Notes: generated by a model from the letters alone, not told the origin. Counted from the first letter of the stretch, positions 24,701 through 33,997 are shown. The stretch: DNA of 64,000 nt from Ga0077536 sp943370145 (GCA_943370145.1 CALRPY020000005.1:42677-106676), one strand, 5' to 3'. Made by a program: numbers and translations.

Positions 24701-25215
24701 ACGCCATGCCCCGTGCCAGCGGCCTGTCGGTCGCCCGCCCCGTCCACGAGGCCGGGCATGCCGTGGCGGCCGCTGCGGGGCAAATCGATCTCGCGCTGCG
24801 CGAGGCCGAGGCCCCGGTCCACCGCCTCGGGGAAACGGTGGCGATGATGGTCGAGGGCCTGGGCGCGCTGCGTGAGACCCTCGCGGGCACGGACTCGCCG
24901 CACGCCGCCGATCCGGCGGAAATCGCCGTCGGGCTGCAGCGACAGCTCGCGGCGGCGGTCGAGCACGCACAGTGCTTCGATCGCCTGTTCCAGCATCTCT
25001 CCCACGTGCGCGATTTCCTGACCGGCGTCGCCGGCCAGCTCGACGCCACGCTGCCGCTGGTGGCGGGCGACGGCGGCTGGGACACGCTGTGCGCGAGTTT
25101 CCGCACCCGGCTGCTCACGGCCGAACAGCGCGCGCTGCTCGACCGGATGCTGCCACCACCGGCACACGTCTGCACCGACGAGGCCGACGCCCGCGGCAGC
25201 ATCGAGCTGTTCTGA
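24697..25215 (+). CDS. Uncharacterised helical protein of the chemotaxis operon
   Basis: 172 residues, read by ATGA overlap with the cheY before it. Mostly helical, with a Q-rich and A-rich central part (about 75-115, ALAGTDSPHAADP...HAQCFDRLFQHL). No CheZ, CheX or CheC motif is visible. The last residues are GSIELF, and the neighbour CheD ends DDIELF, so both carry a short acidic-hydrophobic tail IELF. It is clearly part of the operon and probably works on a CheY-like partner, but its activity is unknown. Confidence 0.75.
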   Translation: MNAMPRASGLSVARPVHEAGHAVAAAAGQIDLALREAEAPVHRLGETVAMMVEGLGALRETLAGTDSPHAADPAEIAVGLQRQLAAAVEHAQCFDRLFQHLSHVRDFLTGVAGQLDATLPLVAGDGGWDTLCASFRTRLLTAEQRALLDRMLPPPAHVCTDEADARGSIELF

Positions 25216-25225
25216 GCGGCCCCGC

Positions 25226-26101
25226 ATGACGCCCTCCACTTCCAGCCCGCACGCCTCCCATGGCCGGGCACGCGAGTTCCTCTTCACGGACGAGGACTTC
25301 GACGCGCTGCGCGCGCTGGTCAGGGAAGTGACCGGGATCACGCTCGGCGACATGAAGCGCGAACTCGTCTACGGCAGGTTGTCGCGGCGCCTGCGGGCGT
25401 TGGGCCTGCGTTCCTTCGCCGAGTACCGGCGGCTGCTCCAGAGCACGGACGGCGCGCACGAACTCGAAGACTTCACCAACGCGGTCACCACCAACCTGAC
25501 CGCCTTCTTTCGCGAGGAGCATCACTTCGAGTACCTGCGCGCGCGAATCCTGCTGCCGCGACGGGCGGACCCGGGCGCCAGCCGGCGCCTGCGCCTGTGG
25601 TCCGCCGGCTGCTCGACAGGCGAGGAGCCGTACTCAATCGCGATGACGGTCGCCGAGGCGATCCCGGATTGGCAGCGCTGGGACATCCGTATTCTCGCGA
25701 CGGATCTCGATTCGGAAGTGCTCGCCAGAGGCCGCGCCGGACGCTACCGCGAGGACCGGCTGCGCGGCATGAGCGTGCAGCGACGCACGCGTTTCTTCGA
25801 AGAGCACACGGGGCCGGAGGGCCGCACGTTCGTGGTCAGGGAAGACATCGCTTCGATGGTCACCTTCGCCCGCCTGAACCTGATGCACGAGCTGCCGATG
25901 CGCGGACCGCTCGATGCGATCTTCTGCCGCAACGTGGTCATCTACTTCGACAAGCTCACGCAGCGCGAGCTGTTCGCGCGGATGGAATGTCTGCAGCGGC
26001 CAGGCGACACGCTGTTCCTCGGCCACTCGGAGAGCCTGTTCAACGTGTCCGACGCGTGGCATCCCGTCGACAAGACCACTTACCGCAGGAGCGCATCATG
26101 A
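25226..26101 (+). CDS. cheR: Chemotaxis receptor methyltransferase CheR
   Basis: 291 residues with the two CheR parts: an N-terminal helical domain (FDALRALVREVTGITLGDMKRELVYGRLSRRLR) and the SAM-binding domain with LWSAGCSTGEEPYSIAM (about 124-140) and the FCRNVVIYFD motif near 239. It methylates glutamates of the receptor, using SAM. It may dock on the xWxxF tail of the receptor at 22378-24294. The stop overlaps cheD. Confidence 0.93.
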   Translation: MTPSTSSPHASHGRAREFLFTDEDFDALRALVREVTGITLGDMKRELVYGRLSRRLRALGLRSFAEYRRLLQSTDGAHELEDFTNAVTTNLTAFFREEHHFEYLRARILLPRRADPGASRRLRLWSAGCSTGEEPYSIAMTVAEAIPDWQRWDIRILATDLDSEVLARGRAGRYREDRLRGMSVQRRTRFFEEHTGPEGRTFVVREDIASMVTFARLNLMHELPMRGPLDAIFCRNVVIYFDKLTQRELFARMECLQRPGDTLFLGHSESLFNVSDAWHPVDKTTYRRSAS

Positions 26102-26748
26102 ACGGCCCGATGGACAGTTCCCGCTTCGCCACCGTGCCGAAGCCCGACGCACTGCCGGGACACGAGCACGTGCGACGGGGCTGGGACGGCCGCCTCGGCC
26201 GCTGGAGCGCCAAGATCCTGCCCGGCGAGTATTACGTCACGCGCCACGACGAGGCCATCACGACGGTGCTCGGTTCGTGCATCTCGGCCTGCATCCGCGA
26301 CCCGGTGCTCGGCGCAGGCGGCATGAATCACTTCATGCTGCCCGAGGAAGCCGGCAACTCGAGCTGGGGCGACGCCGGCACGCATTCGACCCGCTACGGC
26401 TCGGCCGCCATGGAGCGGCTGGTCAACGATCTGCTGAAAGCCGGCGCGCGGCGCGAGCGCCTCGAGGTGAAGCTCTTCGGCGGCGGCCGGATCCTCGCGT
26501 CGAACACGCAGGTCGGCGCGCGCAACATCGACTTCGCGCACGAGTGGCTGGGCGCCGAAGGCTTCTCCGTGGTGCGCGAGGACGTGGGCGGCAACGTCCC
26601 TCGACGCGTGATCTACTTCCCGGCCACCGGGCGGGCGCTGGTCAAGCACCTGATGCAGGTCGAGAGCCGGCTCGTCGCCGATCGCGAACGTCACTACCTC
26701 GATCGCGTCAAGCACGAGACGGGCGGCGACGACATCGAACTGTTCTGA
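26098..26748 (+). CDS. cheD: Receptor glutamine deamidase CheD
   Basis: 216 residues. GSCISACIRD (Cys61) and GMNHFML (His78) hold the catalytic pair, followed by KLFGGGRI. CheD deamidates receptor glutamines and often binds CheC; no cheC is present here. The N-terminal 36 residues are unusually long and polar. The C-terminus ends in DDIELF, like the tail of the protein at 24697-25215. Start overlaps the cheR stop (ATGA). Confidence 0.92.
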   Translation: MNGPMDSSRFATVPKPDALPGHEHVRRGWDGRLGRWSAKILPGEYYVTRHDEAITTVLGSCISACIRDPVLGAGGMNHFMLPEEAGNSSWGDAGTHSTRYGSAAMERLVNDLLKAGARRERLEVKLFGGGRILASNTQVGARNIDFAHEWLGAEGFSVVREDVGGNVPRRVIYFPATGRALVKHLMQVESRLVADRERHYLDRVKHETGGDDIELF

Positions 26749-26771
26749 TTGCGTCGCAGGGAGTCCACGCC

Positions 26772-27890
26772 ATGGCGCCATGTCCACGCATCAAGGTCCT
26801 CGTCGTCGACGACTCGGCGCTGGTGCGCAAGATCCTGACCGAACTGCTCGGCGCCGATCCCGGCATGGAGGTGGTCGGCGCCGCGGGCGACGCCTACGTG
26901 GCGCGCGAGATGATCAAGCGCCTCGAGCCGGACGTGCTCACGCTCGACGTCGAAATGCCGAAGATGGACGGCGTCACGTTCCTGCGCAACCTGATGCGGC
27001 TGCGGCCGATGCCGGTGGTGATGGTGTCGTCGCTGACCGAGCGTGGGGCCGACATCACGCTGGACGCGCTGTCGCTCGGCGCTGTCGACTTCCTCACCAA
27101 GCCCAGGCTCGACATCGCCGCGAAGCTCGCCGAGTACGGCGAAGAACTGCGGGCCAAGGTCAGGGCGGCGGCGGGCGCCCGGCTGTGCTCGCAAGCGGGG
27201 CCGACGACCCCGCCGCGCGGCGTGCCGCCCGCGTACTCGGCCGACGCCGTGCTGACCCGGCAGGCGCCGCCGCATTTCCGGACCACCGAGCGGATCATCG
27301 CGATTGGCGCGTCGACCGGGGGCACCGAGGCGATCAAGGACGTGCTGCTGGGCCTGCCGGCCGATGCACCGGGCATCCTCATCGCCCAGCACATCCCGAA
27401 GAATTTCAGCGAGGCGTTCGCGCGGCGCATGAACCGACTGACCCAGCTGAACGTGGTCGAAGCTAAGGACGGACAACAGGTGCTGCCCGGCCATGCCTAC
27501 GTCGCGCCGGGCGACCGCCACCTGATGCTCGTGCGCGACGGCGCGCGCTATGTGTGCCGGCTGGACGACGGCGAACTCGTCAACCGGCACAAGCCTGCGG
27601 TCGATGTGCTGTTCCGCTCGGTGGCGCAACAGGCCGGCCGCAACGCGCTTGGCGTGCTGCTGACCGGCATGGGCCGGGACGGCGCACGAGGACTGCTGGA
27701 GATGCGCGAGGCCGGCAGCCCCACGATCGCCCAGGACGAGGCGACGAGCGTCGTGTGGGGTATGCCGGGAGAGGCGGTGGCGCTGGGCGCCGCGACGGAA
27801 GTGCTGCCGCTGCCGTCGATCGCCGCCCGTTTGCTCGCGTTGGTCCGCGCGCGGGACCCTGGCTCGACGGCGCTCAACGCCGCGAGCTGA
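26772..27890 (+). CDS. cheB: Receptor methylesterase/deamidase CheB
   Basis: 372 residues. Receiver domain with VVDDSALV and phospho-Asp in LDVEMPKMDG, then a linker (about 140-165, proline-rich) and the esterase domain with GASTGGTEAI (catalytic serine), QHIPKNFS (histidine) and LTGMGRDGARG (aspartate). It removes methyl groups from receptors when phosphorylated by CheA. Last gene of the operon; the region after it is full of repeats. Confidence 0.95.
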   Translation: MAPCPRIKVLVVDDSALVRKILTELLGADPGMEVVGAAGDAYVAREMIKRLEPDVLTLDVEMPKMDGVTFLRNLMRLRPMPVVMVSSLTERGADITLDALSLGAVDFLTKPRLDIAAKLAEYGEELRAKVRAAAGARLCSQAGPTTPPRGVPPAYSADAVLTRQAPPHFRTTERIIAIGASTGGTEAIKDVLLGLPADAPGILIAQHIPKNFSEAFARRMNRLTQLNVVEAKDGQQVLPGHAYVAPGDRHLMLVRDGARYVCRLDDGELVNRHKPAVDVLFRSVAQQAGRNALGVLLTGMGRDGARGLLEMREAGSPTIAQDEATSVVWGMPGEAVALGAATEVLPLPSIAARLLALVRARDPGSTALNAAS

Positions 27891-28001
27891 GCGCGGCTGG
27901 ATGTCACGGGCGCCAGCCGTAAGGCGGGAAGCGCGCGCAGGTGCCGAAAGCTACACCGCTGTATCTTTGCGGCATTCGGTGGGTGTCCCGGAATCGCCCC
28001 G

Positions 28002-28088
28002 ATGAACTCGCCGCGCAGCTTCGGCGGCTTCGGCGCGGGCTCCACCGGCTTCACCGTGGACCCCGCACGCGACCTCAGCTTCGCGCAG
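28002..28088 (+). pseudogene. Fragment of a beta-lactamase-fold hydrolase C-terminus
   Basis: Codons for MNSPRSFGGFGAGSTGF and TVDPARDLSFA match the C-terminal part of the intact gene at 16460-17656 (LNSPRTFGGFGAGSTGF, AVDPARELSFA), with about 80 percent base identity by eye. It is cut on the left and joins a GGGGACAG repeat on the right, so it is a relic of a second, related gene, not a working gene. Confidence 0.75.
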
Positions 28089-28106
28089 ATTAGGGGACAC
28101 AGATTA

Positions 28107-28154
28107 GGGGACAGACCACGGTTTCGCGCAACAGCGTAACCGTGGTCTGTCCCC
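28107..28154. repeat. GGGGACAGACCACGGTT hairpin (REP-like)
   Basis: Perfect 17-base arms GGGGACAGACCACGGTT (28107-28123) and AACCGTGGTCTGTCCCC (28138-28154) around a 14-base loop. Same family as 1006-1045. Confidence 0.88.
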
Positions 28155-28444
28155 GACGGATGCGAGGAGCGGTAGCTTTGGTGGGTGTCCCCTATCTCGC
28201 GAGGAGCGGCAGTTTCGGTGGGTGTCCCCTATCTCGCGCGCTATCTCGCTATCACGCGCCGCCGAATTCGATGGGTGTCCCGTGGCACGCGCTACCGTGG
28301 CACGGGCAACTGCAGGAACAACCGGACCGCGAAGCCTTCGGCTGATGAGAGACCGCCCCTCGGCCACCGCCCACGACCCCGACAGACTCCGCAACGCACG
28401 CGCCACCCCGGCATCAGCACGAACCCGCCCGAAGGAAGCTACCC

Positions 28445-30013
28445 ATGCAGCATCGAAGCGAACTCCTCGACAACCTCATCCGCCGCGCGAACGTAGGCGA
28501 CATGCTCCTGCGCGCGGCGGAGCGCTACCCGCGCAGGGAGGCGATCATCGATGGATCGCGTCGCTGCACCTATGCCGAGCTGAATGCCTGGACCAACCGG
28601 GTCGCGCACGGCCTCCTCGCCCGTGGGTTCGGGCCGGGCGACCGCCTTGCGCTGATGTCCGGCAATCGCGTGGAATTCCTCGTCACCTACTTCGCGTGCG
28701 CCAAGATCGGTGTCGCACTCGTGCCCATCAACCTGCTCTGGGGCGTGAGCGAAACGCGCTACGTGCTGTCCCACGCGCGGTGCCGGGCCGCGGTGGTGGA
28801 GGCCGAGCATCTGGCGCGCCTGCTCGAGGCTGCGCCGGACACTCATGAGTGCCTGGTGCTCATCATGGATGGCGACGGCGCAGACAGTTTCGATGCCCTC
28901 GCCGAAGCCCGTTCCACGAGCGAACCGGAGTGCCTGGTCCCGAACGACGCCGCAGTGAGCATTCTCTACACCAGCGGCACCACGTCCGCGCCCAAAGGGG
29001 TGGTGGCAAGTCATCTCGGCATCGTCATGGAATCCCTGGGCACCGCCCTCGAAACCAGAATGACTGACACCGACCGGATCACCGTGATGCTGCCACTCTT
29101 CCACACCGCCCAGTTGAATGCCTTCTGCACGCCCGCCGTGGCGGCCGGTGCGGCCATGGTGGTATTGCGGGGCTTCGATGCGCCGACGGTCCTCGATCTC
29201 ATCGAGCGGGAGCGGATCAGCGTGCTCTTCGCGCTGCCGATGATGATCCGCGCCCTGTGCGAAGAGCAGGCCCGCAAGCCACGGCGAGTGGACGGCCTGC
29301 GCCTGTGCGTTTACGCCATGGCGGCGATGCCCAGAAGCGATCTGCTGCGCGCGATGGACCTGCTCGGCTGTGACTTCTCGCTGATGTTCGGCCAGACCGA
29401 GATGGGACCTGTGTCCACATTCTTCCGTCCCGAGCATCAACTGAGTCACGAAGGCGCCGTCGGCACGCAGACAGTCAACGTGCGCGTGGGCATCATGGAC
29501 GCACAAGGCCGGCTGCTGCCGCCGGGCGAAACAGGCGAGATCGTCTACCGCAGCCCGCAGGTACTCACGGCCTATCTCGACAATCCGGAGGCCACCGCCG
29601 AGGTCTTTGCGCACGGCTGGTTCCACTCCGGGGATGCCGGGCACTTCGACGAAGACGGCATGCTCTGGTTCGACGACAGGTTCAAGGACGTCATCAAGAG
29701 CGGCGGCGAGAACGTCTCGTCCATCGAAGTCGAGAAAGCCCTGCTCGAAGCGGACCCCCGCATCGCCGAATGCGCCGTCATCGGTCTGCCGCACGCACGC
29801 TGGACCGAAGCCATCACCGCGTTCATCGTCCCCGCGCCGGGCACGCAGGTCGACGTCGAGAGCCTGTCGGAGTCGCTGCGTCAGCGGCTCAGCAGCTTCA
29901 AGTGCCCGAAGGACATCGTGGTGCAAGAGGCCCTGCCGAAGACGGCGACGGGGAAGGTGCAGAAGGCGCAGTTACGGAAGCTGCATGTGGGGCATTACGA
30001 TAGGGGGCGGTGA
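28445..30013 (+). CDS. AMP-forming acyl-CoA synthetase
   Basis: 522 residues. The P-loop-like AMP motif YTSGTTSAPKGV (about 178-189), FGQTEMG, and the hinge region DRFKDVIKSGGENVSS show the ANL superfamily; PKTATGKVQK holds the C-terminal catalytic lysine. The enzyme activates a carboxylic acid to its CoA thioester using ATP. No neighbouring gene fixes the substrate; medium- or long-chain fatty acids or an aromatic acid are possible. The start MQHRSELL lies after GAAGGAAGC. Confidence 0.88.
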   Translation: MQHRSELLDNLIRRANVGDMLLRAAERYPRREAIIDGSRRCTYAELNAWTNRVAHGLLARGFGPGDRLALMSGNRVEFLVTYFACAKIGVALVPINLLWGVSETRYVLSHARCRAAVVEAEHLARLLEAAPDTHECLVLIMDGDGADSFDALAEARSTSEPECLVPNDAAVSILYTSGTTSAPKGVVASHLGIVMESLGTALETRMTDTDRITVMLPLFHTAQLNAFCTPAVAAGAAMVVLRGFDAPTVLDLIERERISVLFALPMMIRALCEEQARKPRRVDGLRLCVYAMAAMPRSDLLRAMDLLGCDFSLMFGQTEMGPVSTFFRPEHQLSHEGAVGTQTVNVRVGIMDAQGRLLPPGETGEIVYRSPQVLTAYLDNPEATAEVFAHGWFHSGDAGHFDEDGMLWFDDRFKDVIKSGGENVSSIEVEKALLEADPRIAECAVIGLPHARWTEAITAFIVPAPGTQVDVESLSESLRQRLSSFKCPKDIVVQEALPKTATGKVQKAQLRKLHVGHYDRGR

Positions 30014-30232
30014 GGTTGCGCGGGACCGGGATGCCGGCTGTCTGGAAACGCTCTATAGGCAACCATGCCTGAATCGATTTCGAACTGGGTGTGACAGGAC
30101 GCCAAGTTTCCGGCTTCACGCAGAGGAACAGTATCGGCGCTGTGGACATTAAGCAGCCATCTTATCCAAACCCTGCGCACCGATGTTCCGCCGTGATGTC
30201 GTAACTTGGTGCGCTAAATAAGAGTGATCCCG

Positions 30233-33200
30233 ATGCGAGACGGCATCTACGAGCGACTTGTTCGTGAGGGGGAAGAAGCGGAGGTCGAGCGACTGCGCGC
30301 TGAAGGCCGTGCCTGGGTCGACGACGTTTCTGAACTCACTCGGCGCGATCTTCTCATGGAGGAACTCGCGTCTAGAATTCCGGAACTGCTGGACCTTGCC
30401 GCCTCGGCGGCCGAGGACAAGGCTGCACAGGCCAGAGAGGAACTCCGCCTGGTTGCCGAAATGATGCGGGCCGCCCGTGCGTTAACGCGCGCCGAGGTAC
30501 CCGCGCCCCTCCCGGCGCCCGAAATGCGGCTGCTCCATGCCGTCCATGAGGCGCGCCTTCCGCCCGTTCTTCCGCGCACCGGCCTCAAGCGTCCCTGGCT
30601 TTTCACTTCCGGCAGGGGCGAACCCTCATTGTATTCCGAACTGCGAGCCGAACTCGAGACTGCCGAACGCCTGGACATCCTGGTCAGCTTCATCAAGAAG
30701 GCCGGCGTGCGTAAGTTGCAGGATGTCTTCGAGCGCGTGACAGCCACCGATGCTCAGGGACGCTCGCGCCTGTCGGTTCGCGTACTCACCACGACCTACA
30801 TGGGTGCAACCGACCGCGCAGCGCTGGATCAGCTCGCTCGTTATCCTGGCGTACAAGTCAGGGTGTCGCTGGATGGCCGACGAGAGCGCTTGCACGCGAA
30901 GGCCTGGATCTTCCAGCGCGCAAACGGCTTCGGGAGCGCGTTCGTCGGCAGTGCCAACTGGTCGAGGTCGGCGCTGATAAACGGCATTGAATGGACCGTC
31001 AAGATAGCGCAGCGCCGTGATGCTCCACTCTTCGATTCAGCCAGGGCCAATTTCGAGACGCTGTGGAACGATCCGGAATTTGCCGCCTATCACCCCGAGA
31101 ATGAAGAACACCAAAAAGCACTCGATAAAGCCCTGGCGGAGCAGCGCAGCCCAACCGACAGCAAGCCCATCGCGATCCGGACCTGGTTCGACCTTGAGCC
31201 AAAGCCTTTCCAGCAAGTGATGCTAGATCGCTTGGCTCACGAACGCGAGCACGGAAGATGCAGAAACCTGCTGGTGGCGGCTACGGGCACGGGCAAAACG
31301 GTTGTTTCCGCTTTTGACTATCGAAGACTTTGCGCCGAGCGCGGCGGCCGGCCGCGCCTTCTCTTCATTGCACATCAACGTCAGATTCTTCTTCAAGCCC
31401 GGGCAACCTTTCGTCAGGTACTGCGCGATCCGAACTTTGGCGACTTGCTGGATGGACAGACCGCGCCGAGCGCGCATGACCATCTCTTCGCAATGATTCA
31501 AACGCTGCATAGCCGGAATCTGGTGGGGAAACTGGGCGAGGGTTATTGGCAGATGGCGATCGTCGACGAGGCCCATCACGTGCCGGCAGATAGTTTTCAG
31601 GCGGTCGTGCGCAGCCTTGCACCAACGTTCCTGCTCGGTCTGACCGCGACGCCCGAGCGACTCGATGGCAAACCATTGTCCGAGTTCTTCGACACCCGAC
31701 CGGATGGCTCTCCTGCCTACTCCCTACGCATTTGGGACGCACTCGACCAGCAACTGCTTTGTCCCTTCGAATACTACGCCACCGCGGACAGCGTTGATTT
31801 CAGTGGCGTCGACTGGGGCAAGGCCGGCGAGATGGGACAGGTAGCCAAGGTTCTGACGGGAAACGAGATTCGCGCACGCACCATCGCCATGTCGGTCGGT
31901 CGCTACGTGGACGATCCCCACAAGATGAAGGCTCTCGCCTTCTGCAGCAGCGTCGACCACGCCCGCTACATGGCTGATATATTCCGGAAAACGGGGTTCG
32001 CCGCCGTTGCGATATCCGGAGCAGATGCACAGGACGTCCGCGAGACCGCCGTGAGAGCGCTGCAGTCGGGGGAGTTGCAGATTATCTGCACCGTGAACCT
32101 GTTCAACGAAGGCATCGATATTCCTGAGGTGAACACACTATTCCTGCTGCGCCCCACGCAAAGCCCCGTCGTGTTCCAGCAGCAGATAGGCCGTGGCCTT
32201 CGCCTGCACTCCGGAAAATCGTGCTGTCTGGTCCTGGATTACATCGGCATCTACGACGGTGAATTCCGTCTTGACGTGCTCTACCGCAGCCTGACCGGAC
32301 TCAGCCGCAAGCAACTCGTCGAGGCAGCCGACAGTGGATTCGGACTGCTTCCGCCGGGGTGCCACATTCAGTTGGACAAGGTTTCACGCGAGCGCGTGCT
32401 TGCGAATCTCCGGCAGGGCCTGCAGGTCAACGCGCGAAGACTGCGAAGGGAACTGCTGGCCTGGGCAGCCGGACGGCCCATCCCCCTGCGCCTTGCCGAT
32501 TTCCTGCGCGACCAATTGGTCGAGGCCAGCGAATTCTACGAGAACGGGCGCTCCTGGCAGCGTCTTCTACGCGACGCCGGCTTACCACATTCTCCCTTTG
32601 GCCCCGAGGACGACAGCCTACTAGGCCGAATGGGACTGCTGCTGCACGTGAATGACCCGCGTCTCATTCGAGCCTGGCTTGATTGGCTGCGTGGCTGCCT
32701 GACCACAGGTCGCGAAGTGCTTATGCTAGCCCACCAACTGTTCCATGAGCGCGAACGGCTGATCTCGGAACCGGAATTCCGGGCGCTGCTCAACCGCAAT
32801 CCCGCGCTGAAAGCAGAACTGGGCGAACTGCTGGAGTTCCTCGACGACAGCACCGACAACCCTGGGCAACCGCTCCGCGGCGCTCCCCCGAACTGGCCGT
32901 TTTCCCTGCACGCGCGATACAGCCGCCGCGAAATTCTCGCGGGCGCAGGCTACGCGACGGAGACGCGCCGACCGGCCCACCGCGAAGGAGTCCTCGCACT
33001 CGAAGATATCCGTCATCACCTGATGTTTGTGACGCTGGACAAGCGGCAGGGCTTCACCGAGACGGTTTGTTATAGAGATTTCGCCATCAGTCCCGAACGC
33101 TTTGCGTGGGAAACGCAGAATCGCGCCAATCTCGGCAACAGGCTTGGAAAGCGCTACATCGAAAGTCCGGGGAATGGCTGGCGGTTTTTCCTGTTTGTCC

Positions 33201-33355
33201 GCGAGAACCCGGAACGGGAGTTCGTGGCGCTTGGCGAGGTCCATCTTGACAGCTGGGAAGCGTGCGAACAGGGTCCGATCCCGATTGTGTGGAATTTGGT
33301 TCAACCGATGAGTGCCGAACTGTACCGCCATTTCAGCGTTTTACGGGATGCTTGA
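30233..33355 (+). CDS. SauUSI-like modification-dependent restriction endonuclease (PLD-helicase-DUF3427)
   Basis: 1040 residues. Order: helical N-terminus; phospholipase-D-type nuclease domain with HAK at 221-223 and GSAN near 239-242; SF2 helicase core with ATGTGKT near 351-357, DEAH near 444-447, LTATPER, and QQIGRGLR near 650; then a long middle region and a C-terminal DUF3427 domain (about 893-1040) with YRDFAISPERFAWETQN. This architecture matches SauUSI, a type IV enzyme that cuts DNA with modified cytosine (family knowledge). No methyltransferase gene is adjacent, as expected for type IV. Codon use is less GC-rich than in the neighbours (AAT, TAT, ATA occur), which suggests transfer. 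The ATG at 30233 is preferred over the GTG at 30224. Confidence 0.88.
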   Translation: MRDGIYERLVREGEEAEVERLRAEGRAWVDDVSELTRRDLLMEELASRIPELLDLAASAAEDKAAQAREELRLVAEMMRAARALTRAEVPAPLPAPEMRLLHAVHEARLPPVLPRTGLKRPWLFTSGRGEPSLYSELRAELETAERLDILVSFIKKAGVRKLQDVFERVTATDAQGRSRLSVRVLTTTYMGATDRAALDQLARYPGVQVRVSLDGRRERLHAKAWIFQRANGFGSAFVGSANWSRSALINGIEWTVKIAQRRDAPLFDSARANFETLWNDPEFAAYHPENEEHQKALDKALAEQRSPTDSKPIAIRTWFDLEPKPFQQVMLDRLAHEREHGRCRNLLVAATGTGKTVVSAFDYRRLCAERGGRPRLLFIAHQRQILLQARATFRQVLRDPNFGDLLDGQTAPSAHDHLFAMIQTLHSRNLVGKLGEGYWQMAIVDEAHHVPADSFQAVVRSLAPTFLLGLTATPERLDGKPLSEFFDTRPDGSPAYSLRIWDALDQQLLCPFEYYATADSVDFSGVDWGKAGEMGQVAKVLTGNEIRARTIAMSVGRYVDDPHKMKALAFCSSVDHARYMADIFRKTGFAAVAISGADAQDVRETAVRALQSGELQIICTVNLFNEGIDIPEVNTLFLLRPTQSPVVFQQQIGRGLRLHSGKSCCLVLDYIGIYDGEFRLDVLYRSLTGLSRKQLVEAADSGFGLLPPGCHIQLDKVSRERVLANLRQGLQVNARRLRRELLAWAAGRPIPLRLADFLRDQLVEASEFYENGRSWQRLLRDAGLPHSPFGPEDDSLLGRMGLLLHVNDPRLIRAWLDWLRGCLTTGREVLMLAHQLFHERERLISEPEFRALLNRNPALKAELGELLEFLDDSTDNPGQPLRGAPPNWPFSLHARYSRREILAGAGYATETRRPAHREGVLALEDIRHHLMFVTLDKRQGFTETVCYRDFAISPERFAWETQNRANLGNRLGKRYIESPGNGWRFFLFVRENPEREFVALGEVHLDSWEACEQGPIPIVWNLVQPMSAELYRHFSVLRDA

Positions 33356-33501
33356 TGAATTCCGCCGGTTCCAGAGTGCTGTCGGGCGCAAATAAAGCAA
33401 TACCGCGAACAGATTCTGCAGCCGATCCATGCGCTTGTTCGGGTGTATAGCTGTCATGCTGCGCGGCAGGGCCCGGCCTAGGCCAGCGACGCTGAGGCCC
33501 G

Positions 33502-33563
33502 AAAAGGGGACGGATTTATTTTTCTGTTGGTCGAGCAGCAGAAAAATAAATCCGTCCCCTTTT
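33502..33563. repeat. 25-base perfect inverted repeat with T-run
   Basis: AAAAGGGGACGGATTTATTTTTCTG (33502-33526) pairs perfectly with 33539-33563 around a 12-base loop, and both ends carry A/T runs. It contains the GGGGAC core of the REP-like family in a different arm. It lies between the converging restriction and rhodanese genes and would work as a bidirectional terminator. Confidence 0.88.
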
Positions 33564-33565
33564 TC

Positions 33566-33997
33566 TCAATCCCGCTTCGTGGCCCAGCCGCGCTCCCGCC
33601 AGGCCGTCATGCCGCCGCGCACCGCGTAGGCGTCGGTGAATCCGTGTTCTGCAAGCAGGGCCGCCGCCGCTGAGGACTTGCGGTCCGTGCGGCAGACGAT
33701 GGCTATCGGCTGGCGACGGTCATCGCCCAGTGCCGCGAGGCGCGACGGCAACTCCTCCAACGGCAGGTTGAACGCCCCGGCGATATGGCCCTGCTCGCCG
33801 TTGAAATCCGCCGGTGTGCGCACGTCCAGCACGCGTCCGCGGCCCGCCTCCACCCGCGCTTTCAATTGCTCGATCGTCAGCATCTCCGTTGCGGCCGGCT
33901 TCGCCTTTGCGCGCTGCCTGAAGAACCACGCAGCGGCCAGCCCGCCGACGATCGCGAGCGCCGCAATCAGTTCCAGAAGAGCATGCTCACTGTTCAT
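33566..33997 (-). CDS. Membrane-anchored rhodanese-like sulfurtransferase
   Basis: 143 residues. One N-terminal transmembrane helix (about residues 8-25, LIAALAIVGGLAAAWFF), then a rhodanese domain with VLDVRTPADFNGE, HIAGAFNLPLEEL, and the active-site cysteine in IVCRTDRKS. It transfers sulfane sulfur. Its start overlaps the end of the desaturase gene by 11 bases, so the two are one minus-strand operon, divergent from the ArsR-rhodanese regulator. Confidence 0.85.
   Translation of the reverse strand: MNSEHALLELIAALAIVGGLAAAWFFRQRAKAKPAATEMLTIEQLKARVEAGRGRVLDVRTPADFNGEQGHIAGAFNLPLEELPSRLAALGDDRRQPIAIVCRTDRKSSAAAALLAEHGFTDAYAVRGGMTAWRERGWATKRD

Larger units (their letters stand above)
27978..28281. 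repeat. Scattered GGTGGGTGTCCC repeats and GGGGACAGACC hairpin
   Basis: Copies of GGTGGGTGTCCC at 27978-27989, 28180-28191 and 28217-28228, and a variant at 28270-28281, the same core that makes up the array at 13390-13915. A full hairpin of the other family (17-base arms) is at 28107-28154. The gap 27891-28444 holds no whole gene. Confidence 0.8.
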
